From Xylanimonas protaetiae (GTDB taxonomy: Bacteria; Actinomycetota; Actinomycetes; Actinomycetales; Cellulomonadaceae): a DNA stretch of 64,000 nucleotides. Below the pieces are notes generated by a model, which did no database searches, was not told where the DNA came from, and was given only the letters and a program-made list of their open reading frames with translations. Shown piece after piece: positions 51,610-60,912 of the stretch. The first letter of the stretch is position 1. Each line of letters starts with the position of its first letter. The stretch is taken from the NCBI RefSeq assembly GCF_004135385.1, contig NZ_CP035493.1, positions 2,356,001 through 2,420,000 of the forward strand, in the 5' to 3' direction. The position numbers and the translations under genes were made by a program.

Positions 51610-52272
51610 GTGACCCTCGTGGACTGGGACCTGTTCACGAGCTCGTTCTGGCCGATCCTCCGCGGTGGTCTGGTGGGCACGATCCCGCTGGCCCTCGCGT
51701 CGTTCGCCATCGGGCTCGTCATCGCCCTCGGCGTCGCGCTGCTGCGCCTGTCGACGCACCCCGTGCTCTCGTGGCTGGGGCGCGCGTACGTGTCCGTCAT
51801 CCGCGGCACGCCGCTGCTCGTGCAGCTCTTCGTGATCTTCTACGGCCTGCCGTCCGTCGGCGTCGTCATCGACCCCTGGCCGAGCGCCATCGTCGCGTTC
51901 TCGCTCAACGTCGGGGGCTACGCCGCCGAGGTGATCCGCGCCGCGATCCTCTCGATCCCGCAGGGCCAGTGGGAGGCCGCGTACACGATCGGCATGCGGC
52001 GCACGACGACGCTGCGCCGCGTCGTGCTGCCGCAGGCGGCGCGCGTGTCGGTGCCACCGCTGTCCAACACCTTCATCTCGCTGGTCAAGGACACGTCGCT
52101 CGCCTCGCTGATCCTGGTGTCCGACGCGTTCCGGCAGGCGCAGGTGATCGCCGCCGCGACGAGCCAGTTCATGCTCCTGTACCTCGAGGTCGCGCTCGTG
52201 TACTGGCTCATCTGCACGGTCCTGTCGTTCGGCCAGGACCGCCTCGAGAAGAGGCTGGAGCGCTATGTCTGA
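51610..52272 (+). CDS. Amino-acid ABC transporter permease
   Basis: 220 aa, GTG at 51610 (a TTG one codon earlier is also possible). Helices at about 15-40, 55-80, 85-105 and 185-210; the EAA loop [20 protein letters not shown] contacts the ATPase. It overlaps the ATPase gene by eight bases. Confidence 0.9.
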   Translation: MTLVDWDLFTSSFWPILRGGLVGTIPLALASFAIGLVIALGVALLRLSTHPVLSWLGRAYVSVIRGTPLLVQLFVIFYGLPSVGVVIDPWPSAIVAFSLNVGGYAAEVIRAAILSIPQGQWEAAYTIGMRRTTTLRRVVLPQAARVSVPPLSNTFISLVKDTSLASLILVSDAFRQAQVIAAATSQFMLLYLEVALVYWLICTVLSFGQDRLEKRLERYV

Positions 52273-53029
52273 CGCCCCCCTGCTCCGCGCCCGCGGGATC
52301 CGCAAGGCCTTCGGCGACCACCAGGTGCTGCGCGGCGTCGACCTCGACGTCCGCCGCGGCCAGGTGATCGCGCTCATCGGCCCCTCCGGCTCCGGCAAGA
52401 CGACGATGCTGCGCTCGCTCAACGGCCTGGCGACGCCCGAGGCCGGCACGCTGGAGCTCGACGGCGGGCCGTCGATCGACTTCGCGGCCACGGTGCCCAA
52501 GGAGCAGCGGCTCGCGCTGCGCGACCGCTCCGCGATGGTGTTCCAGCACCACAACCTGTTCCCGCACCTGACCGTGCTCCAGAACGTCACCGAGGGGCCC
52601 GTGCAGGTGCGCCGCGTGCCGCGGGCGCAGGCCGAGGCGCGCGGCCTGGAGCTGCTCGGCCGGGTCGGGCTGGCGGACAAGCGCGACGCGTACCCGCGCG
52701 AGCTGTCGGGTGGGCAGCAGCAGCGCGTCGGCATCGTGCGCGCGCTCGCGCTCGGGCCCGACCTGCTGCTGTTCGACGAGCCGACGTCGGCCCTCGACCC
52801 CGAGCTCGTGGGCGAGGTGCTGGGCGTCATGAAGGAGCTCGCCGAGGAGGGCTGGACGATGGTCGTGGTGACCCACGAGCTGTCCTTCGCCCGCGCCGTG
52901 GCGGACGAGGTGCTGTTCCTCGACGGCGGCGTCGTCGCCGAGCGCGGGGCGCCGCGGGACCTGTTCACCAACCCGCGCGAGGAACGGACGCGGCAGTTCC
53001 TGCACCGGATCCTCCACCCGCTGGACTGA
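52265..53029 (+). CDS. Amino-acid ABC transporter ATP-binding protein
   Basis: 254 aa. Walker [18 protein letters not shown]-loop [12 protein letters not shown], signature [14 protein letters not shown], Walker [18 protein letters not shown]-loop VVTHE. Polar-amino-acid type (GlnQ-like). Confidence 0.93.
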   Translation: MSDAPLLRARGIRKAFGDHQVLRGVDLDVRRGQVIALIGPSGSGKTTMLRSLNGLATPEAGTLELDGGPSIDFAATVPKEQRLALRDRSAMVFQHHNLFPHLTVLQNVTEGPVQVRRVPRAQAEARGLELLGRVGLADKRDAYPRELSGGQQQRVGIVRALALGPDLLLFDEPTSALDPELVGEVLGVMKELAEEGWTMVVVTHELSFARAVADEVLFLDGGVVAERGAPRDLFTNPREERTRQFLHRILHPLD

Positions 53030-53081
53030 CGGCGCGGCGGGCGGCGCCGGGCCGGCCCCGCTGCTCGTCGGAACGTGGCTT

Positions 53082-53121
53082 CGGGATCGGACCGTGCATC
53101 GCAGCGCACGTTCCGATCCCG
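53082..53121 (+). terminator. Terminator after the amino-acid ABC operon
   Basis: CGGGATCGGACCGTGC pairs with GCACGTTCCGATCCCG, 16 bases with one mismatch region and an eight-base loop. About 52 bases past the stop. Confidence 0.6.
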
Positions 53122-53172
53122 CACGCACGTCCCGATCACGGCGGCCGGGGTGCCGTGTGCCAGGATCGCGGG

Positions 53173-53601
53173 GTGAAGGTGCTTCGTCCCCGGGTGGTCG
53201 CCGAGCTTCGTGACGGGTTCGTCGCGACCGAGGCGCCGGCGCTCCAGGTGTCGATCCGGGCTGCGCTGCAGCCAGGGGAGCGCGGCTCGGAGCCCGTCTC
53301 CGCGGACCTGCGGTTCGCGCCGGGCGCGGACGGGCGGGTCGTGGTGCTGTGGCGCAACCGGCACGTCGGGTTCGTCCCGCCGTCGCACCGCGAGGTCCTC
53401 GCCGCGCAGGTGGCCGCGGCAGGGAAGGCGACCGTGCAGGCCGAGGGGTGCGTCTACCGCGACGGCGGCGTGCGGCGCGTGTGGGTCGGCCCGCTCCCAG
53501 CCGCAGGGTTCCCCCGGGTCGAGCCGGGGTACGACGAGCTCCCCGCGCCCGAGACCACGCTGTTCGGGTTCTCCCTGAAGCGGCCCCCCGGCGCGGGCTG
53601 A
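53173..53601 (+). CDS. Hypothetical protein
   Basis: 142 aa, GTG at 53173 ([20 protein letters not shown]). Beta-rich composition with [18 protein letters not shown] and [15 protein letters not shown]. No family recognised. The strand pattern suggests a small soluble domain. Confidence 0.5.
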   Translation: MKVLRPRVVAELRDGFVATEAPALQVSIRAALQPGERGSEPVSADLRFAPGADGRVVVLWRNRHVGFVPPSHREVLAAQVAAAGKATVQAEGCVYRDGGVRRVWVGPLPAAGFPRVEPGYDELPAPETTLFGFSLKRPPGAG

Positions 53602-53699
53602 GCGGCGCGGCCTGAGCCGGGTCCGTCCGCGCCCGGCCGCAGGTTCGCGGCGGGCGACGACCGTCCCCACGGCCCGAACGGTCCGGCTATGGTCGGATC

Positions 53700-54698
53700 A
53701 TGGGTCTGACCATCGGCTATGCCGCCATGCTCGAGCAGTTCCACCCCACCGAGATCGTCGAGCTGTCCGTGCTCGCCGAGCAGCACGGGTTCTCCGGCGT
53801 CATGGCCGCCGACCACTACCAGCCGTGGGTGCCGCAGCAGGGGCAGGCGGCGTTCGTGTGGAACGTGCTCACGGCCCTGGGGGAGCGCACGCGCGGCGAC
53901 CTCGGCCCCGGCGTCACCGCCCCGACGTTCCGGTGGCACCCCGCGATGGTGGCCCAGGCCTCCGCGACGCTCGCCGCCATGTACCCGGGCCGCCACTGGC
54001 TGGGTCTCGGCTCGGGCGAGGCGCTCAACGAGCACGTCATCGGCGGCTACTGGCCCGAGGCGGCCGAGCGCAGCAACCGCATGTTCGAGGCCATCGAGAT
54101 CATCAAGAAGCTGTTCCGGTCCGGCATCGAGGGCAAGGACGTCAAGCACTCCGGGCAGTTCTACACGCTCGAGTCGACCCGGCTGTGGACCATGCCCGAG
54201 GTGCCGCCGGAGATCCTCGTGGCCACCGCCGGCCCCATCAACGCCAAGCGCACGGGCAAGTACGCCGACGGCATCATCACCGTGGGCGCGCCCCTGGAGA
54301 AGATCTCCATGCTGTTCGGCAAGTTCGAGGAAGGCGTGCGCGAGTCCGGCCGCGACCCCGAGGGCATGCCCAAGGTGCTCCAGGTGCACATGAGCTGGGC
54401 CGAGACCGACGAGGAGGCCCTCACCAACGCGATGACCGAGTGGCCCAACGGCGGCATGAGGTTCCCCAAGGCCGACATCCGCTCGCCGCACGACTTCGCC
54501 CAGATGGCCAAGCTGGTGCGCCCCGAGGACTTCGAGGGCCGCATGGTCATCAGCGCCGACCCCGACAAGCACCGCGCGGCCATCCAGAAGTACGTGGACC
54601 TCGGCTTCGACCGCGTCTACCTGCACAACGTGGGACGCAACCAGAAGGAGTGGATCGAGGTCTTCGGCCGCGACGTGCTCCCGAAGCTCCACCGGTGA
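53700..54698 (+). CDS. F420-dependent glucose-6-phosphate dehydrogenase-like oxidoreductase
   Basis: 332 aa. LLM barrel with [60 protein letters not shown], the layout of FGD-family F420 enzymes. It overlaps the F420-glutamate ligase-like gene by four bases, so F420 use and tail addition are co-encoded. FGD makes reduced F420 from glucose-6-phosphate; related enzymes have other substrates. Confidence 0.85.
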   Translation: MGLTIGYAAMLEQFHPTEIVELSVLAEQHGFSGVMAADHYQPWVPQQGQAAFVWNVLTALGERTRGDLGPGVTAPTFRWHPAMVAQASATLAAMYPGRHWLGLGSGEALNEHVIGGYWPEAAERSNRMFEAIEIIKKLFRSGIEGKDVKHSGQFYTLESTRLWTMPEVPPEILVATAGPINAKRTGKYADGIITVGAPLEKISMLFGKFEEGVRESGRDPEGMPKVLQVHMSWAETDEEALTNAMTEWPNGGMRFPKADIRSPHDFAQMAKLVRPEDFEGRMVISADPDKHRAAIQKYVDLGFDRVYLHNVGRNQKEWIEVFGRDVLPKLHR

Positions 54699-55531
54699 GC
54701 CGGCGGTTCGAGGTCTGGGCACCCGACGGGCTCGGCGAGGTCCGCCCCGGCGACGACCTCGCCGTCGTCGTCGGCGACCTGCTGGACGGTGACATGAGCT
54801 GCGGCGACCTGAACGACGGCGACCTGCACGACGGCGACGTCCTGGCCGAGGGCGACGTCGTCGTCGTGACGTCCAAGATCGTGTCCAAGGCCGAGGGGCG
54901 CGTGCTCGCCGCCGCCGACCGTGAGCAGGCCATCACCGACGAGACCGTGCGCGTCGTCGCCACGCGGGAGCGCCCCGACGGGCCGCCGCTGCGCATCGTC
55001 GAGAACCGGCTCGGGCTCGTCATGGCGGCCGCCGGCGTCGACGCGTCGAACACGCCCGACGGCACCGTGCTGCTGCTGCCCGTCGACCCCGACGCCTCCG
55101 CGGCCCGGCTGCGGGACGCGCTGCGGGCACGGTTCGGCATCGACAGGCTCGGCGTCGTCGTCACCGACACCGCCGGGCGGGCGTGGCGCGACGCGCTCGT
55201 CGACATCGCGATCGGCGCCGCGGGCGTCGCCGTCGTCGACGACCTGCGCGGCGGCGTCGACGCGCACGGGCGGCCGCTGCACGTGACCGTCACGGCTGTC
55301 GTCGACGAGATCGCCGCGGCGTCCGAGCTCGTGCGCGGCAAGGCGGCGGGGCGGCCCGTCGCCGTGGTGCGCGGCCTCGGCGAGCACGTCCCGTCCGGCT
55401 GGACGCCCGACGGCGGCGGCGCCCGCACCCTGGTGCGCGCGAGCGAGAGCGACCTGTTCCGCGAGGGCACCACGGAGGCGTACACGCGCGGCTACGCCGA
55501 CGCCGCCGGGGGCCGGCCGCCTGCGCCCTGA
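54695..55531 (+). CDS. cofE: Coenzyme F420-0:L-glutamate ligase (CofE domain)
   Basis: 278 aa, GTG at 54695 (GTGA overlap). [17 protein letters not shown] and [20 protein letters not shown] are CofE signatures; [20 protein letters not shown] follows. FbiB-type proteins add an FMN domain at the C-terminus, but this one ends after CofE. An insertion of repeated GD/DGD units ([19 protein letters not shown], about residues 29-47) precedes the usual ligase start. It adds glutamates to the F420 tail. Confidence 0.85.
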   Translation: MSRRFEVWAPDGLGEVRPGDDLAVVVGDLLDGDMSCGDLNDGDLHDGDVLAEGDVVVVTSKIVSKAEGRVLAAADREQAITDETVRVVATRERPDGPPLRIVENRLGLVMAAAGVDASNTPDGTVLLLPVDPDASAARLRDALRARFGIDRLGVVVTDTAGRAWRDALVDIAIGAAGVAVVDDLRGGVDAHGRPLHVTVTAVVDEIAAASELVRGKAAGRPVAVVRGLGEHVPSGWTPDGGGARTLVRASESDLFREGTTEAYTRGYADAAGGRPPAP

Positions 55532-55554
55532 CCCGCGGCCGCGGCGCCTGCGCG

Positions 55555-55622
55555 TCAGCCCGGCAGTTCGTCGTCAGACCGTTCCCCCGGGCGCACGGCC
55601 TGACGACGAACTGCCGGGCTGA
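55555..55622. repeat. Dispersed hairpin repeat, second copy
   Basis: 23-base arms (TCAGCCCGGCAGTTCGTCGT..) and a 22-base loop. It shares CCGGCAGTTCGTCGTCA with 36871-36932. Located between two same-direction genes. Confidence 0.8.
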
Positions 55623-55704
55623 TGGCCTCTCGGGACGCGTCGGGGCAGGTCAGGGAAGCCTTCGCTTGCTGGACGTGGCGTCAGAACCGTGGTTTCTGTG
55701 GGGT

Positions 55705-56271
55705 ATGACCGTCCTGCGGAACGTCGAACACCCGCCCAGCCTGGCCCAACGCCTCAACTGGCTCCGCGCCGGCGTGCTCGGCGCCAACGACGGGATCGTG
55801 TCCGTGGCGGCCGTCGTCGTCGGCGTCGCCGCGGCGTCGGCGGGCCACGCGGCGCTGCTCACCGCAGGCCTCGCGGCCCTCGTCGGCGGTGCCATCTCCA
55901 TGGCGCTGGGGGAGTACGTCTCGGTGTCCTCGCAGCGCGACTCCGAGCGGGCGTACATCGCGCGCGGCGAGCTCGAGCTCGCCCCCGAGGACGTCGTCTC
56001 GCCCTGGCACGCGGCCTTCGCGTCCGCCGCCGCGTTCACCGCGGGCGGCATCCTGCCGCTGCTCTCCGTGCTGCTCGTGCCGCAGCCGTGGAAGGTCTTC
56101 GTGACCTTCGTCGTCGTGCTCGGCGCGCTCGCGGCCGCCGGGTGGACGGCCGCGCGGATCGGTGAGTCGCCCTGGCTGCGGTCCACCACCCGCGTCGTGG
56201 TCGGCGGGGCGCTGGCGCTCGCGGTGACGTTCGGGCTGGGCTCCCTGCTGGGCGTCACCGGCGTCGTCTGA
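55705..56271 (+). CDS. VIT/CCC1 family iron-manganese transporter-like protein, short form
   Basis: 188 aa. It has the first helix signature LNWLRAGVLGANDGIVSVAA, ALGEYVSVSSQRDSERAYI and three later helices (FTAGGILPLLSVLLV, VTFVVVLGALAAAGWTA, VVVGGALALAVTFGLGSLLG). The cytosolic metal-binding segment of about 45 residues between helices 2 and 3 is missing (the sequence goes from ERAYIARGELEL to SPWHAAFASA). Iron or manganese export is plausible but may be altered. Confidence 0.8.
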   Translation: MTVLRNVEHPPSLAQRLNWLRAGVLGANDGIVSVAAVVVGVAAASAGHAALLTAGLAALVGGAISMALGEYVSVSSQRDSERAYIARGELELAPEDVVSPWHAAFASAAAFTAGGILPLLSVLLVPQPWKVFVTFVVVLGALAAAGWTAARIGESPWLRSTTRVVVGGALALAVTFGLGSLLGVTGVV

Positions 56272-56297
56272 CGGTCCTCTGACGGTCCTCCAGCGCG

Positions 56298-56984
56298 TCA
56301 GTCCGGGGCGTCGAGCTCGGCCGTCACGGCCGCGGTGATCTCGATGTCGCGCGGGCGGAGCTCGAAGCCGCCGCCCCCGGCGTCGGCGGTCATCGCCTTG
56401 GCGAGCAGGCGCGGCGCGGGTGCCTCGCCCGGCCCGCCGAGGCCGGGGTGCAGACCCTCCTCGTACAGGCCGAGGACCCGTGGCTCGCCCAGCCCGAGCG
56501 CCTCGGCGTAGTCGGTGCCACGCGCGACGGCGTCGCGCGACGCCTCCGTGCGCAGCTCGCGCAGCAGGGCGGCGCGCGTCTCGGCCGTGAGGTCCCACTC
56601 GACGCGCTGCACGTCCACGTGCTCGACGTCGCCGAGGGCGGCGACCAGCTCGGCGATGCCGTCCGCGGCGGCGAACGTCACCTGCACGTCACCGCCCGCC
56701 CGGAACCGTGTCACCGGCTCGGACTGGCCGGGTGCGCCGCGTCCGGCGGGCACGGGGGCCCAGTCCTGGAACGCCCACGCGTGCACGCCCGGCGCGGTCC
56801 ACGCCGTCGCCGTCCCGGCGTCCACCGCGTCCTTCGCGAGGGCGACGACGGTGCCGTGCGCCCGCTGCGCGGATGCCAGCGCGTCGGCGCGGGCGTCCGC
56901 CGTGACCGTCACGGCCAGGTGGACGGTGCCCCGCTCGGGGGCGACGGTGCGGGACGCGGAGCCTCGGACGGCGATGTGGGCCAT
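56298..56984 (-). CDS. SIMPL-domain (DUF541) protein
   Basis: 228 aa. MAHIAVRGSASRTVAPERGT opens the SIMPL fold. Alternating beta strands with DVQVTFAAADGIAELVAALG and AVARGTDYAEALGLGEPRVL. No signal peptide, unlike many SIMPL proteins, so it should stay in the cytoplasm. Role unknown. Confidence 0.8.
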   Translation of the reverse strand: MAHIAVRGSASRTVAPERGTVHLAVTVTADARADALASAQRAHGTVVALAKDAVDAGTATAWTAPGVHAWAFQDWAPVPAGRGAPGQSEPVTRFRAGGDVQVTFAAADGIAELVAALGDVEHVDVQRVEWDLTAETRAALLRELRTEASRDAVARGTDYAEALGLGEPRVLGLYEEGLHPGLGGPGEAPAPRLLAKAMTADAGGGGFELRPRDIEITAAVTAELDAPD

Positions 56985-57047
56985 GCGGCCATCCTCGGCG
57001 CCCGGCGCCCGTCCGGCCCGTCGAGCGGGCCGGACGAGGGCGGGGGC

Positions 57048-58106
57048 TCAGCAGACGGAGCCGCGGCGGCTGCTCGAGACGGTGCTGCACAGCGCGCCGA
57101 CCTGCGACTGCAGGGTCGCGACCTGCGACCGGAGGGCGTCGAGGTCGCTGCGCAGGGCCGCGGCGTCGCCGCTCGGCGGGCTCACCGGGCGGTTCGCGAG
57201 CCCCTGCGTCGTGGCCTCGACCGCGCCGAGGCGCTGGGCCAGGTCCTCCAGCTGCGACAGCTGCTGGGTGGCCTGCTCGACCGCGGCGACCCGCGAGGCG
57301 AGGTCGTCGGTGGTGCCGTCGGCCGACGCGGCCTCGCCGGCCAGCCCGTCGACCTGGCCGGTGACGTCGTGGAGCTGCGACTGCACCTGCGTGACCTCGC
57401 GCGCGAGGCTCGCGTTCTGCCGCCACAGCGCCGTCGCCGCACCGCCCGCCGCGAGCGCCAGCAGCAGCGCGACGACGGCCGCGGCCGCCCAGACGCGCGT
57501 CGAGACGCGGGAGCCGTCGGCGTCGCCGCCCCCGTCGTCGAGGGCGAACGTGTCGAAGGCGAGGGGCGCGAGCGCGGCTGGGGGAACGGGGGCGGGCAGA
57601 GGAACGGGGGCGGGGAGCGCGACCGGATCGGGCGCCTGGGTCGGGGTCGACGCTGCAGGCGCCGCGGCGGAGGCGGCCGCCGCGGGCGTCGATGCCGGGC
57701 CGGACGCCACGGCCGCGGCAAGCAGCGCAGCCGGCCCGGGCACCGTCGCCGGCGTGGGCCTCGCGAGCGCGGGCATCGCGCCTGCGGCGGGCGACACCGG
57801 TGCAGGCAAGATCGTCGTCTCGTCCGAGGGTCGGGAGCGCGGCGGTGCGGGCTGCGGGGGAGTCGCGGGGGCCTCGGCGAAGTGCCGGCCGCTGCCGCGA
57901 CGGGTCTGCGGTGCCGCCGCGCCGGGTGCGGTCGATCCTGCCCCCGCCGGCGGAGCCGGGACAGGCGCGGCCACCGGGACAGACGCCGCCGTCGGGACAG
58001 ACGCCGACGAGACGAGCGGCGTCACCGGGACGGCCGTCGCCCGAACAGGCGTCGCCGGGACTGCCGGCGGCGTGGGGACCACGGGCACCGGGGCGGTCGG
58101 GTTCAT
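57048..58106 (-). CDS. Pro/Ala-rich membrane protein with coiled coil
   Basis: 352 aa. The first 190 residues are Pro/Ala-rich and disordered. One helix (AAAAVVALLLALAAGGAATALW) is followed by a coiled coil (VTQVQSQLHDVTGQVDGLAG) continuing to the end and two Cys near the C-terminus (ALCS..RRGSVC). Type and layout resemble actinobacterial cell-envelope linker proteins. No function assigned. Confidence 0.65.
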   Translation of the reverse strand: MNPTAPVPVVPTPPAVPATPVRATAVPVTPLVSSASVPTAASVPVAAPVPAPPAGAGSTAPGAAAPQTRRGSGRHFAEAPATPPQPAPPRSRPSDETTILPAPVSPAAGAMPALARPTPATVPGPAALLAAAVASGPASTPAAAASAAAPAASTPTQAPDPVALPAPVPLPAPVPPAALAPLAFDTFALDDGGGDADGSRVSTRVWAAAAVVALLLALAAGGAATALWRQNASLAREVTQVQSQLHDVTGQVDGLAGEAASADGTTDDLASRVAAVEQATQQLSQLEDLAQRLGAVEATTQGLANRPVSPPSGDAAALRSDLDALRSQVATLQSQVGALCSTVSSSRRGSVC

Positions 58107-58331
58107 GCGGCTCCTGTCGGGACGGTCCGGCTCTCCGAGCCGGGCACCGCACATGGTCGCCGTGCCGGGTGGGCGCTGACAAGTCGCGCGTCCACCGGGC
58201 GGACGGTCCCGGGTCGGCGCGCGCACCCGGCACGCCGCCGGCGCACCGGTGAGGTGACGGGCACCGACACCGCGGGCACCGACGCGGCGCACGCGGAGGC
58301 GACGCGCACGACGGCGGCGGACACTGAGGCG

Positions 58332-58694
58332 ATGAACCTCGTCCAGGTCGCGCTCCGCGCGGAGGACCTCGACCGTGCCACCGACTTCTGGACGCACCTG
58401 CTCGGCGCCGGCCCCACGGGACGGTTCGACCCGCCCGGGCTGGTCTTCTTCGACCTCGACGGCGTCCGGCTCCTGCTGGAGCGCGGCGCGCCCGCGTCCC
58501 TGCTCTACGTCCACCTCCCCGGCCTGCGCGCACGCCTGCCGGAGCTTGCCGCGGACGGCGTCGTCGTCGAGTCGGAGCCGCACGTGATCTTCCACCACGA
58601 CGACGCCGCCCTCGGGCCGGCAGGCAAGGACGAGTGGCAGGCGTTCGTGCGCGACAGCGAGGGCAACCTCGTGGGCCTCGTCGACTTCGCCTGA
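58332..58694 (+). CDS. VOC family protein
   Basis: 120 aa. MNLVQVALRAEDLDRATDFW, PPGLVFFDLDGVRLLLERGA and the closing RDSEGNLVGLVDFA. Single glyoxalase-like domain. An upstream GTG would add a low-complexity Thr/Ala extension, so the ATG is preferred. Confidence 0.8.
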   Translation: MNLVQVALRAEDLDRATDFWTHLLGAGPTGRFDPPGLVFFDLDGVRLLLERGAPASLLYVHLPGLRARLPELAADGVVVESEPHVIFHHDDAALGPAGKDEWQAFVRDSEGNLVGLVDFA

Positions 58695-58736
58695 GCGGGC
58701 CGGCGGCCGCGCGCCGGCGTCGGCCCGCGGCAGGCG

Positions 58737-60770
58737 TCAGGCCGACGCCGTGACCTCCGCCGCCCCCTCGGGCGAGGCCTGCACGCGGAACGACCGCCCG
58801 CCGACGCGCAGCCCGTCGACGCGCAGCGCACCGATCGCCGACGGCGTCGGGGGCGTGGCCGCGAGCCCGCCGTCGGGCTGCGGGTCGAGGCCGAGCGCTG
58901 CCGTGAGGATCGCGACGGCCGACGCCGCCGACCACGCCTGCGGGTGGCACGCGGCCGGGTACGGCAGCGGTCCTGGCCCGTCGCCGACGGCGTTGCCGCC
59001 GTACAGCTCGGGCAGCTGGTACGCGAAGTGCGGGGCCGCCTCGAGCAGCCCGCGGGCGAGCACCCCGGCCTCGGCACCCAGCCCGGCCTTCGCGAGCCCG
59101 ACGACGGCGATGGCCGTGTCGTGCGTCCAGACCGTCCCGCGGTGGTACCCGAGCGGCCAGTACCCCTGCGACGTCGTCGACAGGGTGCGCAGCCCGTACC
59201 CGGACGACATGTCGTCTGAGACGAGCCGGCGGGCGACCGCGCGCTCCTCGTCGGGGTCGAGGATGCCCGTGCCGAGCAGGTGTCCCATGTTGGAGGCCAC
59301 GGAGTCGACCGCGGCGCCGTGCCTGTCGAGGGCGATCGCGACGTACGGGCCGTCGTCGTCGTGCAGCCAGAACTTCTGGCGGAAGCGCGCCTTGAGGGCG
59401 GCGGCCCAGTCGCGCCACTCCTGAGACCCGGGGCGCCCGAGGGCGTCGAGCAGGTCCGCGCCGCCCAGAGCCGCCTCGTGGGCGTAGGCCTGCACCTCGG
59501 ACAAGGCGATCGGGCCCTCGGCGAGCCTGCCGTCCTTCCACTGGATGGAGTCGCCCGAGTCCTTCCAGCCCTGGTTCGACAGGCCGTGCCCGGTGGCGTC
59601 GGCGTAGTCGAGGAACCCGTCGCCGTCGGCGTCGCCGTGGTCGCGCATCCACGTCAGCGCCTTGTCGAGCGCGGGCAGCAGGGCCTCGACGTCGTCGCGC
59701 GCCATGCCCCACCGCCAGGCGTCGTGGAGCAGGCACACCCACAGGCTGGTCGCGTCGACGGTGCCGTAGTAGAGCGGCGGCAGCGACATGCCGCCCTCGC
59801 CCTTGAGCTCCTGGGAGCGCACCTCGTGCAGGATCTTGCCCGGCTGCTCGGCCGTCGCCGGGTCGTCCTTGGTGCCCTGCCGGGCGGCGAGCGTGCGCAG
59901 CGTGCCGCGGGCCAGGTCGGTGCCCAGGGGTAGCAGCAGCCGGGCGGCCCAGATCGAGTCGCGGCCGAACAGCGTGAAGAACCACGGGGCGCCCGCGGCG
60001 AGGAACGTCTCGTCGGGGGCGAAGTCGGCGCTCATGCGCAGCCCGCCGAGGTCCGCGAGCGAGCGCGTGACCAGCGCGGCGAGGCGCCGGTCGTCCGCCT
60101 CGACGGCGGGGACCGCCCACTCCGGGTCGGGGGCGGCGGGGGCGTGCACGACGGCCGCGACCTGCGACCGGACCGACCAGCCCACCGTGACGGGGCTGCC
60201 CGGGGCCGCCTGGAGGTCCCACGCGAGCGTCGCACCGGCGTCGTCGATGGTGACCTGGGCTCCCGGCGCGGTGACGACGACGTCGGCGCCGTCGTCGGAC
60301 CAGCGGACGCCGTCGCCGGTGGCCTGGGGGGCCACGGGCGTGGTCGGGAGCCCCTGCTTGACGGTCTCGGTGCGGGTCAGGTCGGAGGCCACGTGGACCG
60401 TGAGGCGGCCGCTCACGGGCGCCTCGGTGCCGCAGGACACCTCGAGCTCCTCGCTCACCTGCCCCGGCGCGACCGTGCGGCGTCGGCGCAGCAGCGTCGT
60501 CGGGTCGGCGCCGGGGCCGTCGATCGACCGCAGCACCGCGGACGCCTCGAACGTGCCGGGGCCCGTGCCGCCCGCGGCGACCGCCTCGGGCAGGGCGCCG
60601 TCCACGCGCACCACGGCCTCGCTGAGGACGCGGACGTCGGCGTGGTAGACGCCGTGCAGGCCGCGCGGGTGCACCTGCCCGTCCGGTGAGCACCACACCT
60701 GGCTCGGCGCACGGAGCGTCACCTGCAGGTCGTGCAGCAAGGGCTGGAGCGGGACGGTCTCGGCGGTCAT
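58737..60770 (-). CDS. Amylo-alpha-1,6-glucosidase-like glycogen debranching protein
   Basis: 677 aa. N-terminal GDE_N-type beta domain (VHPRGLHGVYHADVRVLSEA) and the GH-like alpha/alpha barrel: GAPWFFTLFGRDSIWAARLL, GTVDATSLWVCLLHDAWRWG, GYWPLGYHRGTVWTHDTAIA, acidic pair DGDGFLDYAD. Related to glycogen debranching and mannosyl hydrolases. It is divergent from a sugar ABC operon with a CRP-like site between, so carbohydrate scavenging is a likely role. Confidence 0.85.
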   Translation of the reverse strand: MTAETVPLQPLLHDLQVTLRAPSQVWCSPDGQVHPRGLHGVYHADVRVLSEAVVRVDGALPEAVAAGGTGPGTFEASAVLRSIDGPGADPTTLLRRRRTVAPGQVSEELEVSCGTEAPVSGRLTVHVASDLTRTETVKQGLPTTPVAPQATGDGVRWSDDGADVVVTAPGAQVTIDDAGATLAWDLQAAPGSPVTVGWSVRSQVAAVVHAPAAPDPEWAVPAVEADDRRLAALVTRSLADLGGLRMSADFAPDETFLAAGAPWFFTLFGRDSIWAARLLLPLGTDLARGTLRTLAARQGTKDDPATAEQPGKILHEVRSQELKGEGGMSLPPLYYGTVDATSLWVCLLHDAWRWGMARDDVEALLPALDKALTWMRDHGDADGDGFLDYADATGHGLSNQGWKDSGDSIQWKDGRLAEGPIALSEVQAYAHEAALGGADLLDALGRPGSQEWRDWAAALKARFRQKFWLHDDDGPYVAIALDRHGAAVDSVASNMGHLLGTGILDPDEERAVARRLVSDDMSSGYGLRTLSTTSQGYWPLGYHRGTVWTHDTAIAVVGLAKAGLGAEAGVLARGLLEAAPHFAYQLPELYGGNAVGDGPGPLPYPAACHPQAWSAASAVAILTAALGLDPQPDGGLAATPPTPSAIGALRVDGLRVGGRSFRVQASPEGAAEVTASA

Positions 60771-60833
60771 CAGGGCTCCCTCGACGTTGCGGAATGGCAG
60801 CGGTGTCCGGCATCTGTTGAGCGAACTGCTCCC

Positions 60834-60849
60834 TGTGACTAGCGTCACA
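60834..60849. promoter_or_regulatory. CRP/GlxR-type binding site
   Basis: TGTGA-CTAGCG-TCACA matches the CRP-family consensus exactly, with an inverted CTGTGAC/GTCACAG context. It lies in the divergent gap between the debranching gene and the ABC operon, 64 bases before the binding-protein ATG and near a candidate -10. Confidence 0.6.
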
Positions 60850-60912
60850 GGTAGATCCATCAGACGACGAAACCTCCCGGACGGCATCCGCTCTCACCGA
60901 AGGAGTCCCACG

